This document shows, piece after piece, positions 34,228-46,990 of a stretch of 64,000 nucleotides of DNA. The notes beneath the pieces are model-generated. The model was given only the letters and a program-made list of their open reading frames with translations. It was not told the origin of the DNA and ran no database searches. How positions within the stretch are numbered: the first letter of the stretch is position 1; every line of letters begins with the position of its first letter. The stretch is from Myxococcota bacterium (GTDB lineage: Bacteria > Myxococcota_A > UBA9160 > UBA6930), in the NCBI GenBank assembly GCA_028277885.1, contig JANQFK010000033.1:1-64000 (forward strand), written 5' to 3'. Position numbers and translations under genes: made by a program.

Positions 34228-35469
34228 ATGGCACGCATCAACGAGCACTACCAGAAGCTCCAGGCCGGCTACCTGTTCCCCGAGATCGGACGGCGCGTGG
34301 CCGCCTTCCAGGCGTCCGAGCCCGACGCCGACGTGATCCGGCTCGGCATCGGCGACGTCACCCTGCCGCTCGCGCCCGCCGTGGTGGAGGCGCTGCAGCG
34401 CGCCGTGGGCGAGCTCGCCACCGCCGAGGGCTTCCGCGGCTACGGGCCGGACCAGGGCTACCCGTTCCTCGTGGAGGCGATCCTCGAGCACGACTACCGC
34501 GCCCGGGGCGTCGCGATCGACGCGGACGAGATCTTCGTCTCCGACGGCAGCAAGCAGGACAGCGGGAACATCCAGGAGATCTTCGCCGCCGACTCCACGG
34601 TGGTGGTGACGGACCCGGTCTACCCCGTCTACGTGGACACCAACGTGATGGCGGGGCGCAGCGGCGCCGCCGACGACGCCGGCCGCTACGCGGGCATCCG
34701 CTACCTGGCCGCCAGCGAGGCGAACGGCTTCGCGCCGGGACCGCCCGACGAGCCCGTGGACCTCGCCTACCTGTGCTCCCCCAACAATCCCACGGGCGCG
34801 GTGATGAGCCGCGAGGTGCTGGCGGCCTGGGTCGCCTGGGCGCGGGAGAGCGACGCCGTGATCCTGTTCGACGCCGCCTACGACGCCTTCGTCCAGGACC
34901 CCGCCCTGCCCCGCTCGATCTACGAGATCGAGGGCGCCCGGGAGTGCGCGATCGAGATGCGCAGCTTCTCGAAGCGCGCGGGCTTCACGGGCCTGCGCTG
35001 CGCCTACACGGTGGTGCCCCGGGCCTGCGCGGGGCGCACCGCGGCGGGCGAGCGCGTGGCGCTCCACGGCCTGTGGGCCCGGCGCCAGTCCACCAAGTAC
35101 AACGGCGTCCCCTACCCGGTGCAGCGCGCCGCCGAGGCCACCTTCTCCGAGGAGGGGCGCAAGCAGACCGGCGAGCAGGTGGCCTACTACATGGGCAACG
35201 CCCGGCGCCTGCGCGAGGGCCTCGGCACGGCCGGGCTCGGCGTGTTCGGCGGGGAGCACGCGCCCTACATCTGGCTGCGCACGCCCGGCGGCCTCTCCTC
35301 CTGGGACTGCTTCGACCGGCTGCTCGGCGGCGCCCACGTGGTGGGCACCCCGGGCTCGGGCTTCGGCCCCGCCGGCGAGGGCTACTTCCGGCTGTCGGCC
35401 TTCAACGACCGCGCCCGGGTCGACGAGGCGATCGCGCGCATTCAGCGCCTCGGCGCGGCGGGCTGGTAG
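34228..35469 (+). CDS. dapL: LL-diaminopimelate aminotransferase
   Basis: This class I PLP aminotransferase converts tetrahydrodipicolinate directly to LL-diaminopimelate, bypassing the succinyl or acetyl route to lysine and peptidoglycan. The length of 413 residues and the N-terminal pattern ([17 protein letters not shown], then [13 protein letters not shown]) are those of DapL. Other matches are [29 protein letters not shown], the PLP lysine Lys249 in [12 protein letters not shown], and [16 protein letters not shown]. The enzyme is found in plants, Chlamydiae, some deltaproteobacteria, cyanobacteria and others. The stop overlaps the stop of the convergent M48 protease gene by 28 bp. Confidence 0.94.
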   Translation: MARINEHYQKLQAGYLFPEIGRRVAAFQASEPDADVIRLGIGDVTLPLAPAVVEALQRAVGELATAEGFRGYGPDQGYPFLVEAILEHDYRARGVAIDADEIFVSDGSKQDSGNIQEIFAADSTVVVTDPVYPVYVDTNVMAGRSGAADDAGRYAGIRYLAASEANGFAPGPPDEPVDLAYLCSPNNPTGAVMSREVLAAWVAWARESDAVILFDAAYDAFVQDPALPRSIYEIEGARECAIEMRSFSKRAGFTGLRCAYTVVPRACAGRTAAGERVALHGLWARRQSTKYNGVPYPVQRAAEATFSEEGRKQTGEQVAYYMGNARRLREGLGTAGLGVFGGEHAPYIWLRTPGGLSSWDCFDRLLGGAHVVGTPGSGFGPAGEGYFRLSAFNDRARVDEAIARIQRLGAAGW

Positions 35470-36851
35470 GGCTCCCGCAGCGCGATCTTCACCAGCTCGC
35501 CGGCGGGGAGCGGCACGTCGCCGACGACGCCGTTCATGACGGCGGTCTGCTGGACGGGCCAGGCGTTGCCCGTGCGCCGGGAGAGCTGGGCGAGGCTCTC
35601 GCCGGGCCGCGCCGCCACCACGTGCAGGCGGGTCTCCTCCACCGAGGCCAGCAGCTCCGGGGTGAGCGGCCGGAAGCTGCGGGCCACGTTCAGGAACAGG
35701 CCCTCGTAGCGCCTCGAGGGGCCCGACGGCGCCACCCCGGTCACGCGGTACACCTGGCCACGGAAGGGAACCCAGGTGACCACCAGGCGCACGGGCCCGC
35801 CGCTCCCGGCGGCGCGGCCCGTGACGCGCCAGGCCTCGGCGCCGCGCAGCTTCACGGGCTGCTGGGCGTCGACCCGCAGCCGGGCCTTCTCGCCCGCCTT
35901 GGCGATCCACTCCCGCGCGGCGGCGCGCGCGTCGCGCCCCGGCCCCTGGTGCTCGAGGATCACCTGCCCGTCGCGCGTCGGCGCCAGCGCGCCCACGGCG
36001 CGGTGGGTGTTGCGCGTCTCCCAGCCCTCGGGAAAGCGCAGGGTGAAGCCCAGGTCGGCGTGGAGGAAGCGGCTGCCGCGGAACACGCCCTCGGACGCGC
36101 TCGCTCCCACGGTGAGCCCCTCGATGCGGCGCAGGAAGTCGGCGCGGTCCCGGGCCACGCCGGGCGCGGGCTTCCAGGCGATCACGCCGGCGCGCTCGCT
36201 GGCGGCGGCCACCCGCTCCGCGGTGCCGGGATGGGTGTCGAGGAAGCCGGGCATCGGCGTGCGGCCGCGGCGCACGCGCTCGGTGAACTCGATGTTCTTG
36301 AGCACCGGCGCCATGGCGGCGGGATCCCAGCCCGCCAGGGCCGCGACGCCCTGGCCCAGGCGGTCGGCGGTGCGCTCCTGGCCGCGCCCGTAGGCGGCGA
36401 TCTGCCCCTGGCGGAACCACTGGAAGAAGCCCGCGCCGCCCACCTGCTCCCGGGCCGCCGCGTGGCGCATGGAGGCGTGGACGATCTCGTGGCCGAGCAC
36501 GTTGGCGAGCTCGTCCTCGCGGTTGCACAGCGCGATCAGGCCGCGGGAGACGAAGATGTAGCCACCGGGCAGCGCGAAGGCGTTGGGCTCGTCCTGGTCG
36601 ACGATGGCGAAGCGGTAGTCGAAGCCGAAGCCCGGCGCGTGGCGGGCCAGGCGCCGGCCGATGGCGGTCACGTAGGCGACCAGGGCCGGGTCGTCGACGA
36701 GCCCCAGGTTGGCCTCGACCTCCCGCGCCACGCGCTCGCCGGCGTCCCGGTCGTCGTAGCGGGTGTCGAGGCGGGCGTCCTCCTGGGCGCGGGCGACGGG
36801 AGCCGCGGGCGCGAGGACGAGGACCAGGGCGACGAGCGCGACCCGCCTCAC
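35442..36851 (-). CDS. periplasmic M48-family zinc metalloprotease with C-terminal LysM-like domain
   Basis: The 469-residue exported protease has a signal peptide ([19 protein letters not shown]). The M48 domain contains the zinc motif HEIVH (His121, Glu122, His125) and the third ligand in ERTADR (Glu159). The substrate groove segment [17 protein letters not shown] is as in BepA/LoiP. A middle domain of unknown type starts near residue 230 ([20 protein letters not shown]). The C-terminus has a LysM-like segment ([20 protein letters not shown]). BepA-type proteases degrade stalled outer-membrane proteins, fitting a genome rich in large barrels. The GTG start at 36851 overlaps the stop of the upstream lipoprotein gene (GTGA), indicating translational coupling. 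The 3' end overlaps dapL. Confidence 0.88.
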   Translation of the reverse strand: MRRVALVALVLVLAPAAPVARAQEDARLDTRYDDRDAGERVAREVEANLGLVDDPALVAYVTAIGRRLARHAPGFGFDYRFAIVDQDEPNAFALPGGYIFVSRGLIALCNREDELANVLGHEIVHASMRHAAAREQVGGAGFFQWFRQGQIAAYGRGQERTADRLGQGVAALAGWDPAAMAPVLKNIEFTERVRRGRTPMPGFLDTHPGTAERVAAASERAGVIAWKPAPGVARDRADFLRRIEGLTVGASASEGVFRGSRFLHADLGFTLRFPEGWETRNTHRAVGALAPTRDGQVILEHQGPGRDARAAAREWIAKAGEKARLRVDAQQPVKLRGAEAWRVTGRAAGSGGPVRLVVTWVPFRGQVYRVTGVAPSGPSRRYEGLFLNVARSFRPLTPELLASVEETRLHVVAARPGESLAQLSRRTGNAWPVQQTAVMNGVVGDVPLPAGELVKIALREPYQPAAPRR

Positions 36852-38194
36852 CGCGGCGCCTCCTCGGGATCGGGCGCGGCGGCGGCGAGCTGCTCGAAGG
36901 CGCGCTCGGTCACCGCGAGCCCCAGGGCCTCCATGCGCTCCCGCGCCGCCGGCGAGACCGAGCCCGAGAGCAGCAGCTCGACGTCGCCGGCCCCGACCTC
37001 GCCCGCTACGCGCTCGGCCAGGTCCCGGCAGAAGTCCTCGGTGGGCCCGGTCCAGACCACGTGGTCCACCAGGATCGGGACCACCAGGCGGCCCTCGGCG
37101 TCGAGCGCGCCCACGGTCCGGCGCACGGCGACGAGCCGGCGGGCGCGGCCCTCGCCGCGGTCCCAGGCCGCCAGCAGCTCGGCGCCGCGCTGGAAGAACA
37201 GCGCGTCGAACTCGGCCCGGGCCCGGAGCGAGGCCTCGACGAAGCGCTCGCGGTCCGCCGCGCGGTCGAGAGCGGCGAGGGCTCCCACGAGCAGCGTCTG
37301 GCGGCGGGGCGAGAACCAGGGCTGAGCGAGGAACGCGTCGGCGAGCTCCTCCTCGACCCCCATCACGGCGAGCTCGATGCGGTTCAGCCGGCGCAGGTCC
37401 TCGGGCGAGTGGTCGCGCAGCCGCGCCTCCCCGCCGTGCGCGGCGCCGGGCTCGCCCTCCCCCACCTCGCGGAAGGGCACCAGCCGGAAGGCCAGCCCCC
37501 CCGCGAAGGCCGCCCAGGCGAAGCGGTTGAGCTCGCGCTGGAGCACCGGGTTCGACGAGTAGGGGTCGACGCCCAGGCGGTGGGCGAGCTCGCGCTTGCG
37601 CGACTCGAAGCCGATGAACTCGCGGAAGGCCCGGGACTCGAACTCGCCGCGCTCGGAGCGCGCCAGGGCGGCGGTGCGCTGGATCTGCTCCCAGGCCGCC
37701 ACCGGGATGCCGGTGATCGAGTCCACGGGCCGGCGGATCAGGTTCCAGGTGGCCACGAAGGGGCTCTTCAGCCCCTCCCCCACCGCGGCCGCGAAGTCCT
37801 GGCTGCGGCTCATGGACTCGAGGGTCGCGAGGGCCTCGATCTCGGCGAGGCGCGTGCGCAGCATGTCGTCGCCGTGGGCCTCGAAGGCGCCGAAGTCCGA
37901 CTCGATCCGGTAGTGCCGGGCGAAGCCGTCGGTCGGCACCTCCTCGCGGACGCGGTGGCGTGGGCCCTGTAGCACCTCGGCGGGCCACAGCTCGCTGGCG
38001 CGCAGGACCGGCGGCGTCTCGAAGCCCGCCGCGGCATCCACGTCCGCGGCGCGCAGGCTCGGATGCGTGACCGGCATCGCGACCGGTGCCGCGCAGCCGG
38101 CGATCCAGAGGAGGGTGGCGAGCCCCACGACCGCCCGGTGGGGGGCGGCTCCCAGGGTCCGGGGCCGGGTTGCGAACCAAAACGCGGAGAACAT
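36848..38194 (-). CDS. lipoprotein of unknown function, coupled to the M48 protease
   Basis: The 448-residue protein has a lipoprotein signal peptide (hydrophobic core AVVGLATLLWIAGC, lipid-modified Cys34) and no domain I recognise. The mature part is mostly helical and charged. A notable segment reads SPFVATWNLIRRPVDSITG, followed by several Arg/Glu-rich helices; a C-terminal portion contains VPILVDHVVWTGPTEDFC. The ATG at 38194 is chosen because AAGG precedes it and it sits directly before the signal; upstream in-frame codons are in the leader. The GTGA overlap with the M48 gene suggests the two act together in the periplasm or at the outer membrane. I cannot assign a function. Confidence 0.75.
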   Translation of the reverse strand: MFSAFWFATRPRTLGAAPHRAVVGLATLLWIAGCAAPVAMPVTHPSLRAADVDAAAGFETPPVLRASELWPAEVLQGPRHRVREEVPTDGFARHYRIESDFGAFEAHGDDMLRTRLAEIEALATLESMSRSQDFAAAVGEGLKSPFVATWNLIRRPVDSITGIPVAAWEQIQRTAALARSERGEFESRAFREFIGFESRKRELAHRLGVDPYSSNPVLQRELNRFAWAAFAGGLAFRLVPFREVGEGEPGAAHGGEARLRDHSPEDLRRLNRIELAVMGVEEELADAFLAQPWFSPRRQTLLVGALAALDRAADRERFVEASLRARAEFDALFFQRGAELLAAWDRGEGRARRLVAVRRTVGALDAEGRLVVPILVDHVVWTGPTEDFCRDLAERVAGEVGAGDVELLLSGSVSPAARERMEALGLAVTERAFEQLAAAAPDPEEAPR

Positions 38195-38579
38195 CGTAAA
38201 CCTTCGGTGAGGGCCGGGGTTCCAAGCGGAATAGCCGGCATCCTGGTGCGGGCGCCAGCTCCCCGCGGGGAAAAGGCCCGCCGAGACGGCTGGGGTGAAC
38301 TTTGCTCCAACATGCGGCATCTAAGTGGGCATCGACGCGTCGACAGGCGTCGCTGCCGGTGGGCTCCCGCCGGCGTCCGAGTGAGAGGGCAGGCCGTGGC
38401 TGGCGATCCTGGCGGCCTTCCCGACGGCGCGACCGCCCCCCGGGCGCGCCACTCGGCGAGTCGGATCGATCGCAAGCGCCCCATCGAGAGAACGAGGTCC
38501 CGGTGCCCCACGGCGCCGGGCCGGAGCGCGTGGCCCGACGGCGGGCCATCGGAAACGACCCTGGAGGGAAGAGCAAGGA
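38195..38579. other. 385-bp divergent intergenic region
   Basis: The gap between the lipoprotein gene (minus) and the sigma-factor gene (plus) contains no believable gene. It has a perfect 12-bp palindrome TCGACGCGTCGA at 38332-38343 that could be an operator. An AT-richer patch runs from 38297 to 38330. I could not find a consensus -35/-10 pair for either direction. A GA-rich Shine-Dalgarno stretch (38565-38578) precedes the sigma-factor ATG. Confidence 0.5.
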
Positions 38580-39956
38580 ATGAGCCCGGAGAGCCTGAGC
38601 GCGTACTTCGCCGAGATCGCGCCGATCCCCACCCTGACCCGCGAGGAGGAGACCCTCATCGCCAAGGAGGTGGAGGCGGCGACCCACGCCTTCCGGGCGG
38701 CGCTGCTGTCGCTGCCCTGGGTGGCGCGGGAGACCGTGCGGCAGTGGCGCGAGCTCGCCGCGAGCGAGCGCACCACGGCGCGCCTCTCCGAGTCCTTCGG
38801 AGCCGGCCCCGCGGAGAGCGCGGTCCAGGTGGACGCATGCCTCTCCAAGGTGGAGCGCCTGGTGCGGCGCCGCGAGCGCCGCGCCGAGACCGCCGGGATC
38901 GACGCCCCGGAGCTCGAGCGGATCGACGAGCGCATCACCCGCCACCTGCTCGAGGCGGACCTCTCGCTGCGCCTGCTGCGCAGCCTGCGCGGTCCGGTGC
39001 TGGCGTTGCGCCAGCGCGCGGCGGCCCTGGCCGACGAGGAGACCGAGCTGCGCTCGGCCCGGCGCGCGCCGCGCAGCGAGGCCGGCCGCGCCCGGCGCCG
39101 CCGGCAGCTCGCCGCCGTCGCGAAGCGGCGCCGGGCCCTCGAGGCCGAGGCGGGGCTGCCCGAGGCGACGCTCCTCGAGCGCGTGCGCGCCGTGGAGGAC
39201 GCCCACGAGCGCATGGGCGAGGCGGCGAACCGCTTCGTCTGGCACAACCTCAAGCTGGTCGTGGCGGTCGCGAAGGACTTCCGCAACATGGGCCTGCCCT
39301 TCCCGGACCTGATCCAGGAGGGCAACGCGGGCCTGATCCGCGCCGTGGAGAAGTTCGAGTGGCGGCGCGGCTTCAAGTTCTCCACCTACGCGGTGTGGTG
39401 GATCCGCCAGGCGCTGATCCGCGCGATCCAGAACCACTCGCGCACGATCCGCGTGCCGAGCCACCACCACGACGCGCTGCGCTGGTACGCCCGCGCCCGG
39501 GAGGAGCTCGGCGCGAAGCTCCAGCGCGATCCCACCACCGAGGAGATCGCCGAGGCGATGGAGGTGCCCACGGAGCGCATCGAGGAGCTCGACCGCATCG
39601 CGTCGGAGCCCGTCAGCCTCGAGGCCGAGGTGCGCGGGGGCGACTCGAAGCGGGCGCGCCGCCTCGAGGACTTCGTGGAGGATCCCGGCGTGGCGTCGCC
39701 GGTGGAGGACCTCGACGCGACCCGCCTGGAGGGCGCCCTCGAGCACGGGCTCGAGCGCCTCGACGAGCGCTCGCGGCGCATCCTCACCTGGCGCTTCGGC
39801 CTCGACGGCGGGCCCGAGCACACGCTGCAGCAGATCGGCGAGAAGCTCGGGCTCTCCCGGGAGCGCGCCCGGCAGCTCGAGGCCGCGGCCTTCGAGAAGC
39901 TGCGCGGCGGCGAGCAGGGCGCGGCGCTCGCGGAGTTCCTCGACCGGACCGAGTAG
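38580..39956 (+). CDS. sigma-70 family RNA polymerase sigma factor (group 1/2, RpoD/RpoS-like)
   Basis: The 458-residue sigma factor directs RNA polymerase to promoters. Region 1.2 is at the very N-terminus ([20 protein letters not shown]), so region 1.1 is missing. A long, Arg-rich helical stretch (about residues 35-214) follows. Region 2 is at 215-282 ([20 protein letters not shown], then [16 protein letters not shown], then RTIRVP). Region 3 comes next and region 4 lies at about 390-445 ([20 protein letters not shown]). Region 2.4 retains the residues expected to read a TAnnnT -10. The long spacer between regions 1.2 and 2 recalls the non-conserved region of RpoD, whereas the lack of region 1.1 recalls RpoS-type factors. 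It is probably an alternative group-2 factor rather than the primary one. The ATG has AAGGA just upstream. Confidence 0.9.
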   Translation: MSPESLSAYFAEIAPIPTLTREEETLIAKEVEAATHAFRAALLSLPWVARETVRQWRELAASERTTARLSESFGAGPAESAVQVDACLSKVERLVRRRERRAETAGIDAPELERIDERITRHLLEADLSLRLLRSLRGPVLALRQRAAALADEETELRSARRAPRSEAGRARRRRQLAAVAKRRRALEAEAGLPEATLLERVRAVEDAHERMGEAANRFVWHNLKLVVAVAKDFRNMGLPFPDLIQEGNAGLIRAVEKFEWRRGFKFSTYAVWWIRQALIRAIQNHSRTIRVPSHHHDALRWYARAREELGAKLQRDPTTEEIAEAMEVPTERIEELDRIASEPVSLEAEVRGGDSKRARRLEDFVEDPGVASPVEDLDATRLEGALEHGLERLDERSRRILTWRFGLDGGPEHTLQQIGEKLGLSRERARQLEAAAFEKLRGGEQGAALAEFLDRTE

Positions 39957-39986
39957 GTTCCCCGCCTGGAATCGAGTAGGGGTGGA

Positions 39987-40008
39987 GCCCGGGCCTCCGG
40001 GCCCGGGC
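39987..40008. terminator. bidirectional hairpin between sigma factor and ettA
   Basis: A perfect 9-bp GC stem (39987-39995 with 40000-40008) and TCCG loop sit in the 68-bp gap between two convergent stops. There is no T-run, as is common in such GC-rich genomes. Confidence 0.45.
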
Positions 40009-40024
40009 GTCCTGCGCTCCGGGC

Positions 40025-41701
<1,677 letters not shown>

Positions 41702-41770
41702 GGCGGCGGAATCTAGCGGCTGGGGCCCGGCGTGAAAGGGGGTGGTAGGCTCCGGGGCGGAGGCATCCCC

Positions 41771-43996
<2,226 letters not shown>

Positions 43997-43999
43997 GAG

Positions 44000-44020
44000 G
44001 CCGACCCAGGCTGGGTCGGC
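44000..44020. terminator. 9-bp stem hairpin after the molybdopterin oxidoreductase
   Basis: A perfect 9-bp stem (44000-44008 with 44012-44020) lies directly after the stop. It follows and overlaps a 16-bp perfect palindrome (43987-44002) that includes the TAG stop. It is the first of three hairpins between the convergent genes. Confidence 0.45.
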
Positions 44021-44032
44021 TTCCGCCGCAAA

Positions 44033-44051
44033 GCGAGCCCGGAGGGCTCGC
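44033..44051. repeat. second hairpin in the convergent gap
   Basis: An 8-bp perfect stem (44033-44040 with 44044-44051) with loop GGA. It belongs to a cluster of three inverted repeats filling the 122-bp gap. Confidence 0.4.
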
Positions 44052-44096
44052 TCAGCTAGCTGCGAGCCCGCTTCGCGGAGTCTCTCGCGTCGTCGC

Positions 44097-44114
44097 CTGA
44101 CCCTCTCGGGTCAG
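44097..44114. terminator. third hairpin, just beyond the dehydrogenase stop
   Basis: A 7-bp perfect stem (44097-44103 with 44108-44114) with loop TCTC lies 4 bp beyond the minus-strand stop at 44119. It could terminate the dehydrogenase transcript. Confidence 0.4.
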
Positions 44115-44118
44115 CCTC

Positions 44119-44997
44119 CTAGCGCAGCCGCCGGATCAGGCTCGAGGTGTCGAGGCGCCCGCCGCCCCGCTCCTGGAGCTCGGCGTAGAAGCGGTCCACC
44201 ACCTCGGCCACCGGGAGCCGGGCACCGTTGCGCTCGGCCTCGGCCAGCGCGATGCCGAGGTCCTTGCGCATCCAGTCCACCGCGAAGCCGAAGTCGAAGC
44301 GGTCCTCGAGCATCGTGGCGGCGCGGTGGTCCATCTGCCAGGACTGGGCGGCGCCCTGGGAGATCACCTCCACGGCCCGCTTCGCGTCGAGGCCGGCGCG
44401 CTCCGCGAAGGCGAGGCCCTCGGCGAGGCCCTGGAGGAGGCCCGCGATGCAGATCTGGTTCACCATCTTGGTGAGCTGCCCGCTGCCCGCCGGACCCATG
44501 CGGACGCAGCGGCGCGCGTAGGCGGCGATCAGCGGCTCGGCCCGGGCGAAGCCCTCGGCCTCGCCGCCCACCATCACGGTGAGGGCGCCGCGCTTCGCGC
44601 CGTCCTCGCCGCCGGAGACCGGGGCGTCGAGGAACGCGACCCCGCGCGCCGCCGCCGCGGCAGCGAGCTCCCGGGCGAGCTCCGCCGAGGTGGTGGTGTG
44701 GTCGACGAGCAGGGCGCCGCGGCCGGTTCCGGCGAGGGCCCCCGCGTCGCCGAGCACGACCTCGCGCACGTCGTCGTCGTTGCCGGCGCACAGCAGCACC
44801 GCGTCGGCGCCCTCGGCGGCGTCGGCGGGCGAGGCCGCCCGGCGCCCGCCGTGCTCGGCGACCCAGCGCTCGGCCCGGGCGCCGGTGCGGTTCCAGACCG
44901 CGACCGCGTGGCCCGCGCGCGCGAGGTGCCCCGCCATGGGGAAGCCCATGGTGCCGAGGCACAGGAACGTGACGCGCTGGGAGCCGGGGCCGGACAC
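44119..44997 (-). CDS. NAD(P)-dependent beta-hydroxyacid dehydrogenase (3-hydroxyisobutyrate dehydrogenase family)
   Basis: The 292-residue enzyme has an N-terminal Rossmann domain, the substrate loop LDAPVSGGEDGAKRGALTV, and the catalytic Lys in SGQLTKMVNQI (about residue 170). The C-terminal helical domain contains MRKDLGIALAEAERNG. Family members oxidise 3-hydroxyisobutyrate, tartronate semialdehyde, or reduce succinic/glyoxylate semialdehydes; the exact substrate is not clear. The nucleotide-binding start reads TFLCLGTMGFPMAGHL. The usual first glycine of the GLGxMG motif is replaced by Cys, a rare change. The start is GTG at 44997. It is divergent from the histidine phosphatase with 51 bp between starts. 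Confidence 0.88.
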   Translation of the reverse strand: MSGPGSQRVTFLCLGTMGFPMAGHLARAGHAVAVWNRTGARAERWVAEHGGRRAASPADAAEGADAVLLCAGNDDDVREVVLGDAGALAGTGRGALLVDHTTTSAELARELAAAAAARGVAFLDAPVSGGEDGAKRGALTVMVGGEAEGFARAEPLIAAYARRCVRMGPAGSGQLTKMVNQICIAGLLQGLAEGLAFAERAGLDAKRAVEVISQGAAQSWQMDHRAATMLEDRFDFGFAVDWMRKDLGIALAEAERNGARLPVAEVVDRFYAELQERGGGRLDTSSLIRRLR

Positions 44998-45048
44998 GGC
45001 AGCGCACGGTAGCAGAGCGGGTACCCTCCACGGTCCGAGGAGGCCTCG

Positions 45049-45738
45049 ATGGAGATCGTGTTGGTGCGCCACGGGCAGCCGGACTGGGAGCCCGGCGGCC
45101 TCGCCGTCGACGACCCGGAGCTCACGGCCTTCGGCCACGCCCAGGCCCGGCGCACCGCCGACGCGCTGGCCGGCGAGCGCTTCGACGGCGTCTACGTGAG
45201 CCCGTTGCGCCGCGCCGTGGAGACCATGGCGCCCATCGCCGAGAAGCTCGGCGTCGAGCCGCGCGTGGAGTCCTGGCTGGCGGAGCTGCGCCTGCCGCGC
45301 ATGGAGGGCAGCACCGCCGAGGAGGTGCAGCACTTCTTCGCCGCCGCCCGGGCCCGGGAGCTCGAGCACTGGTGGGACGGCCTGCCCGGCGGCGAGTCCT
45401 TCCGCCACTTCACCGAGCGCGTCTCCGGCGGCATCGAGAGCCTGCTGGTCGGCGACCACGCGCTGGGCGTCCACGAGGACGGCGGGCACCGGCTGTGGCG
45501 GCTGCCCGACGCCGCCGCGCGGCTGCTGATCGTCGCCCACGAGGGCACCAACGCCGTGATCCTGTCCCACCTGCTCGGCGTGGATCCGGTGCCCTGGGCG
45601 TGGATGCGCTTCTCGGCCGACTGGACGGGCATCACCCGCCTGCGCGCCGTGCCCGTGGCGAGCGGCGCGGTGTGGGTGCTCGAGGGCTTCAACCGCGTGC
45701 ACCACCTCGACGGGCTCGAGGACCCGCGGTCGCGCTGA
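45049..45738 (+). CDS. histidine phosphatase family protein (phosphoglycerate mutase-like)
   Basis: The 229-residue protein has the catalytic RHG motif LVRHGQPDWEPGG (His8 is the phospho-acceptor). SPLRRAVETM supplies the second Arg, and a second catalytic His lies in IVAHEGTNAVIL. The branch includes cofactor-dependent phosphoglycerate mutases, alpha-ribazole phosphatase and broad-specificity phosphatases. The 2-histidine core is intact but the mutase-specific C-terminus is absent, so a phosphatase is more likely than a glycolytic mutase. GAGGAGG sits 5 bp before the ATG. The stop faces the stop of a tiny membrane-protein gene only 3 bp away. Confidence 0.88.
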   Translation: MEIVLVRHGQPDWEPGGLAVDDPELTAFGHAQARRTADALAGERFDGVYVSPLRRAVETMAPIAEKLGVEPRVESWLAELRLPRMEGSTAEEVQHFFAAARARELEHWWDGLPGGESFRHFTERVSGGIESLLVGDHALGVHEDGGHRLWRLPDAAARLLIVAHEGTNAVILSHLLGVDPVPWAWMRFSADWTGITRLRAVPVASGAVWVLEGFNRVHHLDGLEDPRSR

Positions 45739-45741
45739 GCC

Positions 45742-45855
45742 TCAGGCGCAGGCGCGCCAGGCGCTGAAGAGCAGCATCAGGAGCGCGGCCACCACCAGCA
45801 GCCAGAGCGGTCGGCGCGGCTTGCGCGGGGCGTCGCCCACCGGAGGCTCGCTCAT
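45742..45855 (-). CDS. 37-residue single-pass membrane protein coupled to thiO
   Basis: This very short gene has an ATG that overlaps the thiO stop (ATGA at 45855-45852), so it would be translated by coupling. The product has a Pro/Arg-rich N-terminus (PPVGDAPRKPRRP) followed by one hydrophobic helix (LWLLVVAALLMLLFSAWRA). The positive residues before the helix suggest an N-in orientation. No family is recognised. Support comes from the coupling, the clean membrane helix and the position in a tight gap; it could still be a non-functional short frame. Confidence 0.55.
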   Translation of the reverse strand: MSEPPVGDAPRKPRRPLWLLVVAALLMLLFSAWRACA

Positions 45856-46985
45856 CCGGCGCTCGGGGAGGGGCGCATCCAGCGCTCGGGCAGGAAGGCG
45901 GGCTCGGCCCAGCCCTTGCCGAGGACGGCGTCGCGGACGATCTCGCCCGTGGCGGGGGAGAGCAGCACGCCGTTGCGGAAGTGGCCCGCCGCCACCAGCA
46001 GCCCGTCCACGGTGGGGACCGGGCCCACCAGGGGCAGGTGGTCCGGGGTCTCGGGGCGCAGCCCCGCCCAGGCGCTGCGGAAGCTCGCGTCGGCCAGCGC
46101 CGGCACCCAGCGCGCCGCCTCGGCGAGGAGGCTGCGCACGCCCTCGGCGGTGACGCGGCGGTCGAAGCCCACGTGCTCCTCGGTGGCGCCCACCACCACG
46201 CTGCCGTCGGGCTTGGGGACCACATAGGTCGAGCCACCCCACAGGATGCGCGCGGGCGGGGGATCCGGCGCGTCGAGGGAGACGATCTGGCCGCGCACGG
46301 GCGCGACGGGCAGCTCGGGCAGGCCCGCCGCGAGCGACGGCGTCCAGCTCCCGGTGCAGAGCACGACGTGCTCGGCGGTGAGGCGGCCCGCCGGCGTCTC
46401 GACGCCCACCACCCGGGCGCGCTCGCGGGCGAGCGCCATCACCGGCGCCCCCGCCTCGATGTGGGCGCCGTGGCGCGCCGCCGCCTGGGCGTAGGCGCGC
46501 ACCAGCAGCGGGCTGCGCACGTGGCACTCCCGTGGCGAGTGGAGCGCACCGGCGACCTCGGGCGAGAGCTGGGGCTCGAGCAGGCGCGCCTCTTCGCGGT
46601 CGAGCCAGACGAGACCCTCGCCCAGCGCGGCGGCGCGCTCGCGGAGCACGGCGGCCGCGGCCTCGTCGCCGGCGACGCGCAGCAGGCCCGAGGGCCGGAA
46701 CTCGGGATCGACGCCCGAGCTCTCGCCCAGCTCCTCGACGAGGCCGGGGAATCGCTCGAGGCTGTGGCGTCCCCAGCGCAGGAAGACCCGGCCCGTCGGC
46801 GTCCCGAGGTCGGCCTCGGCGAGGGGCGCCAGCATGCCCGCCGCGGCCCCCGAGGCCTGGCCCGCGATCTCGCCGCGCTCGAGGAGCGTCACCGCCACGC
46901 CCTCGCGGGCCAGGAACCAAGCCACCGCGCAGCCGATCACGCCCCCGCCCACCACGAGGACGTCGCTGGTGCGGGGCGGGGCCAC
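45852..46985 (-). CDS. thiO: glycine oxidase ThiO-like FAD-dependent amine oxidoreductase
   Basis: The 377-residue flavoprotein of the DAO family has the FAD-binding loop VLVVGGGVIGCAVAWFLARE, GEIAGQASGAAAGMLAPLAE, the middle PVRGQIVSLDAPDPPP, and the C-terminal HFRNGVLLSPATGEIVRDAV. The pattern AAAGMLAP and the HxRNG(V/I)LLxP motif are typical of ThiO, which oxidises glycine to the imine used in thiazole synthesis of thiamin. No other thi genes are in the window, so a general D-amino-acid or sarcosine oxidase role is possible. The start is GTG at 46985, 5 bp after the stop of the SCO gene. It overlaps the small membrane-protein gene downstream. Confidence 0.82.
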   Translation of the reverse strand: MAPPRTSDVLVVGGGVIGCAVAWFLAREGVAVTLLERGEIAGQASGAAAGMLAPLAEADLGTPTGRVFLRWGRHSLERFPGLVEELGESSGVDPEFRPSGLLRVAGDEAAAAVLRERAAALGEGLVWLDREEARLLEPQLSPEVAGALHSPRECHVRSPLLVRAYAQAAARHGAHIEAGAPVMALARERARVVGVETPAGRLTAEHVVLCTGSWTPSLAAGLPELPVAPVRGQIVSLDAPDPPPARILWGGSTYVVPKPDGSVVVGATEEHVGFDRRVTAEGVRSLLAEAARWVPALADASFRSAWAGLRPETPDHLPLVGPVPTVDGLLVAAGHFRNGVLLSPATGEIVRDAVLGKGWAEPAFLPERWMRPSPSAG

Positions 46986-46990
46986 GGGGC

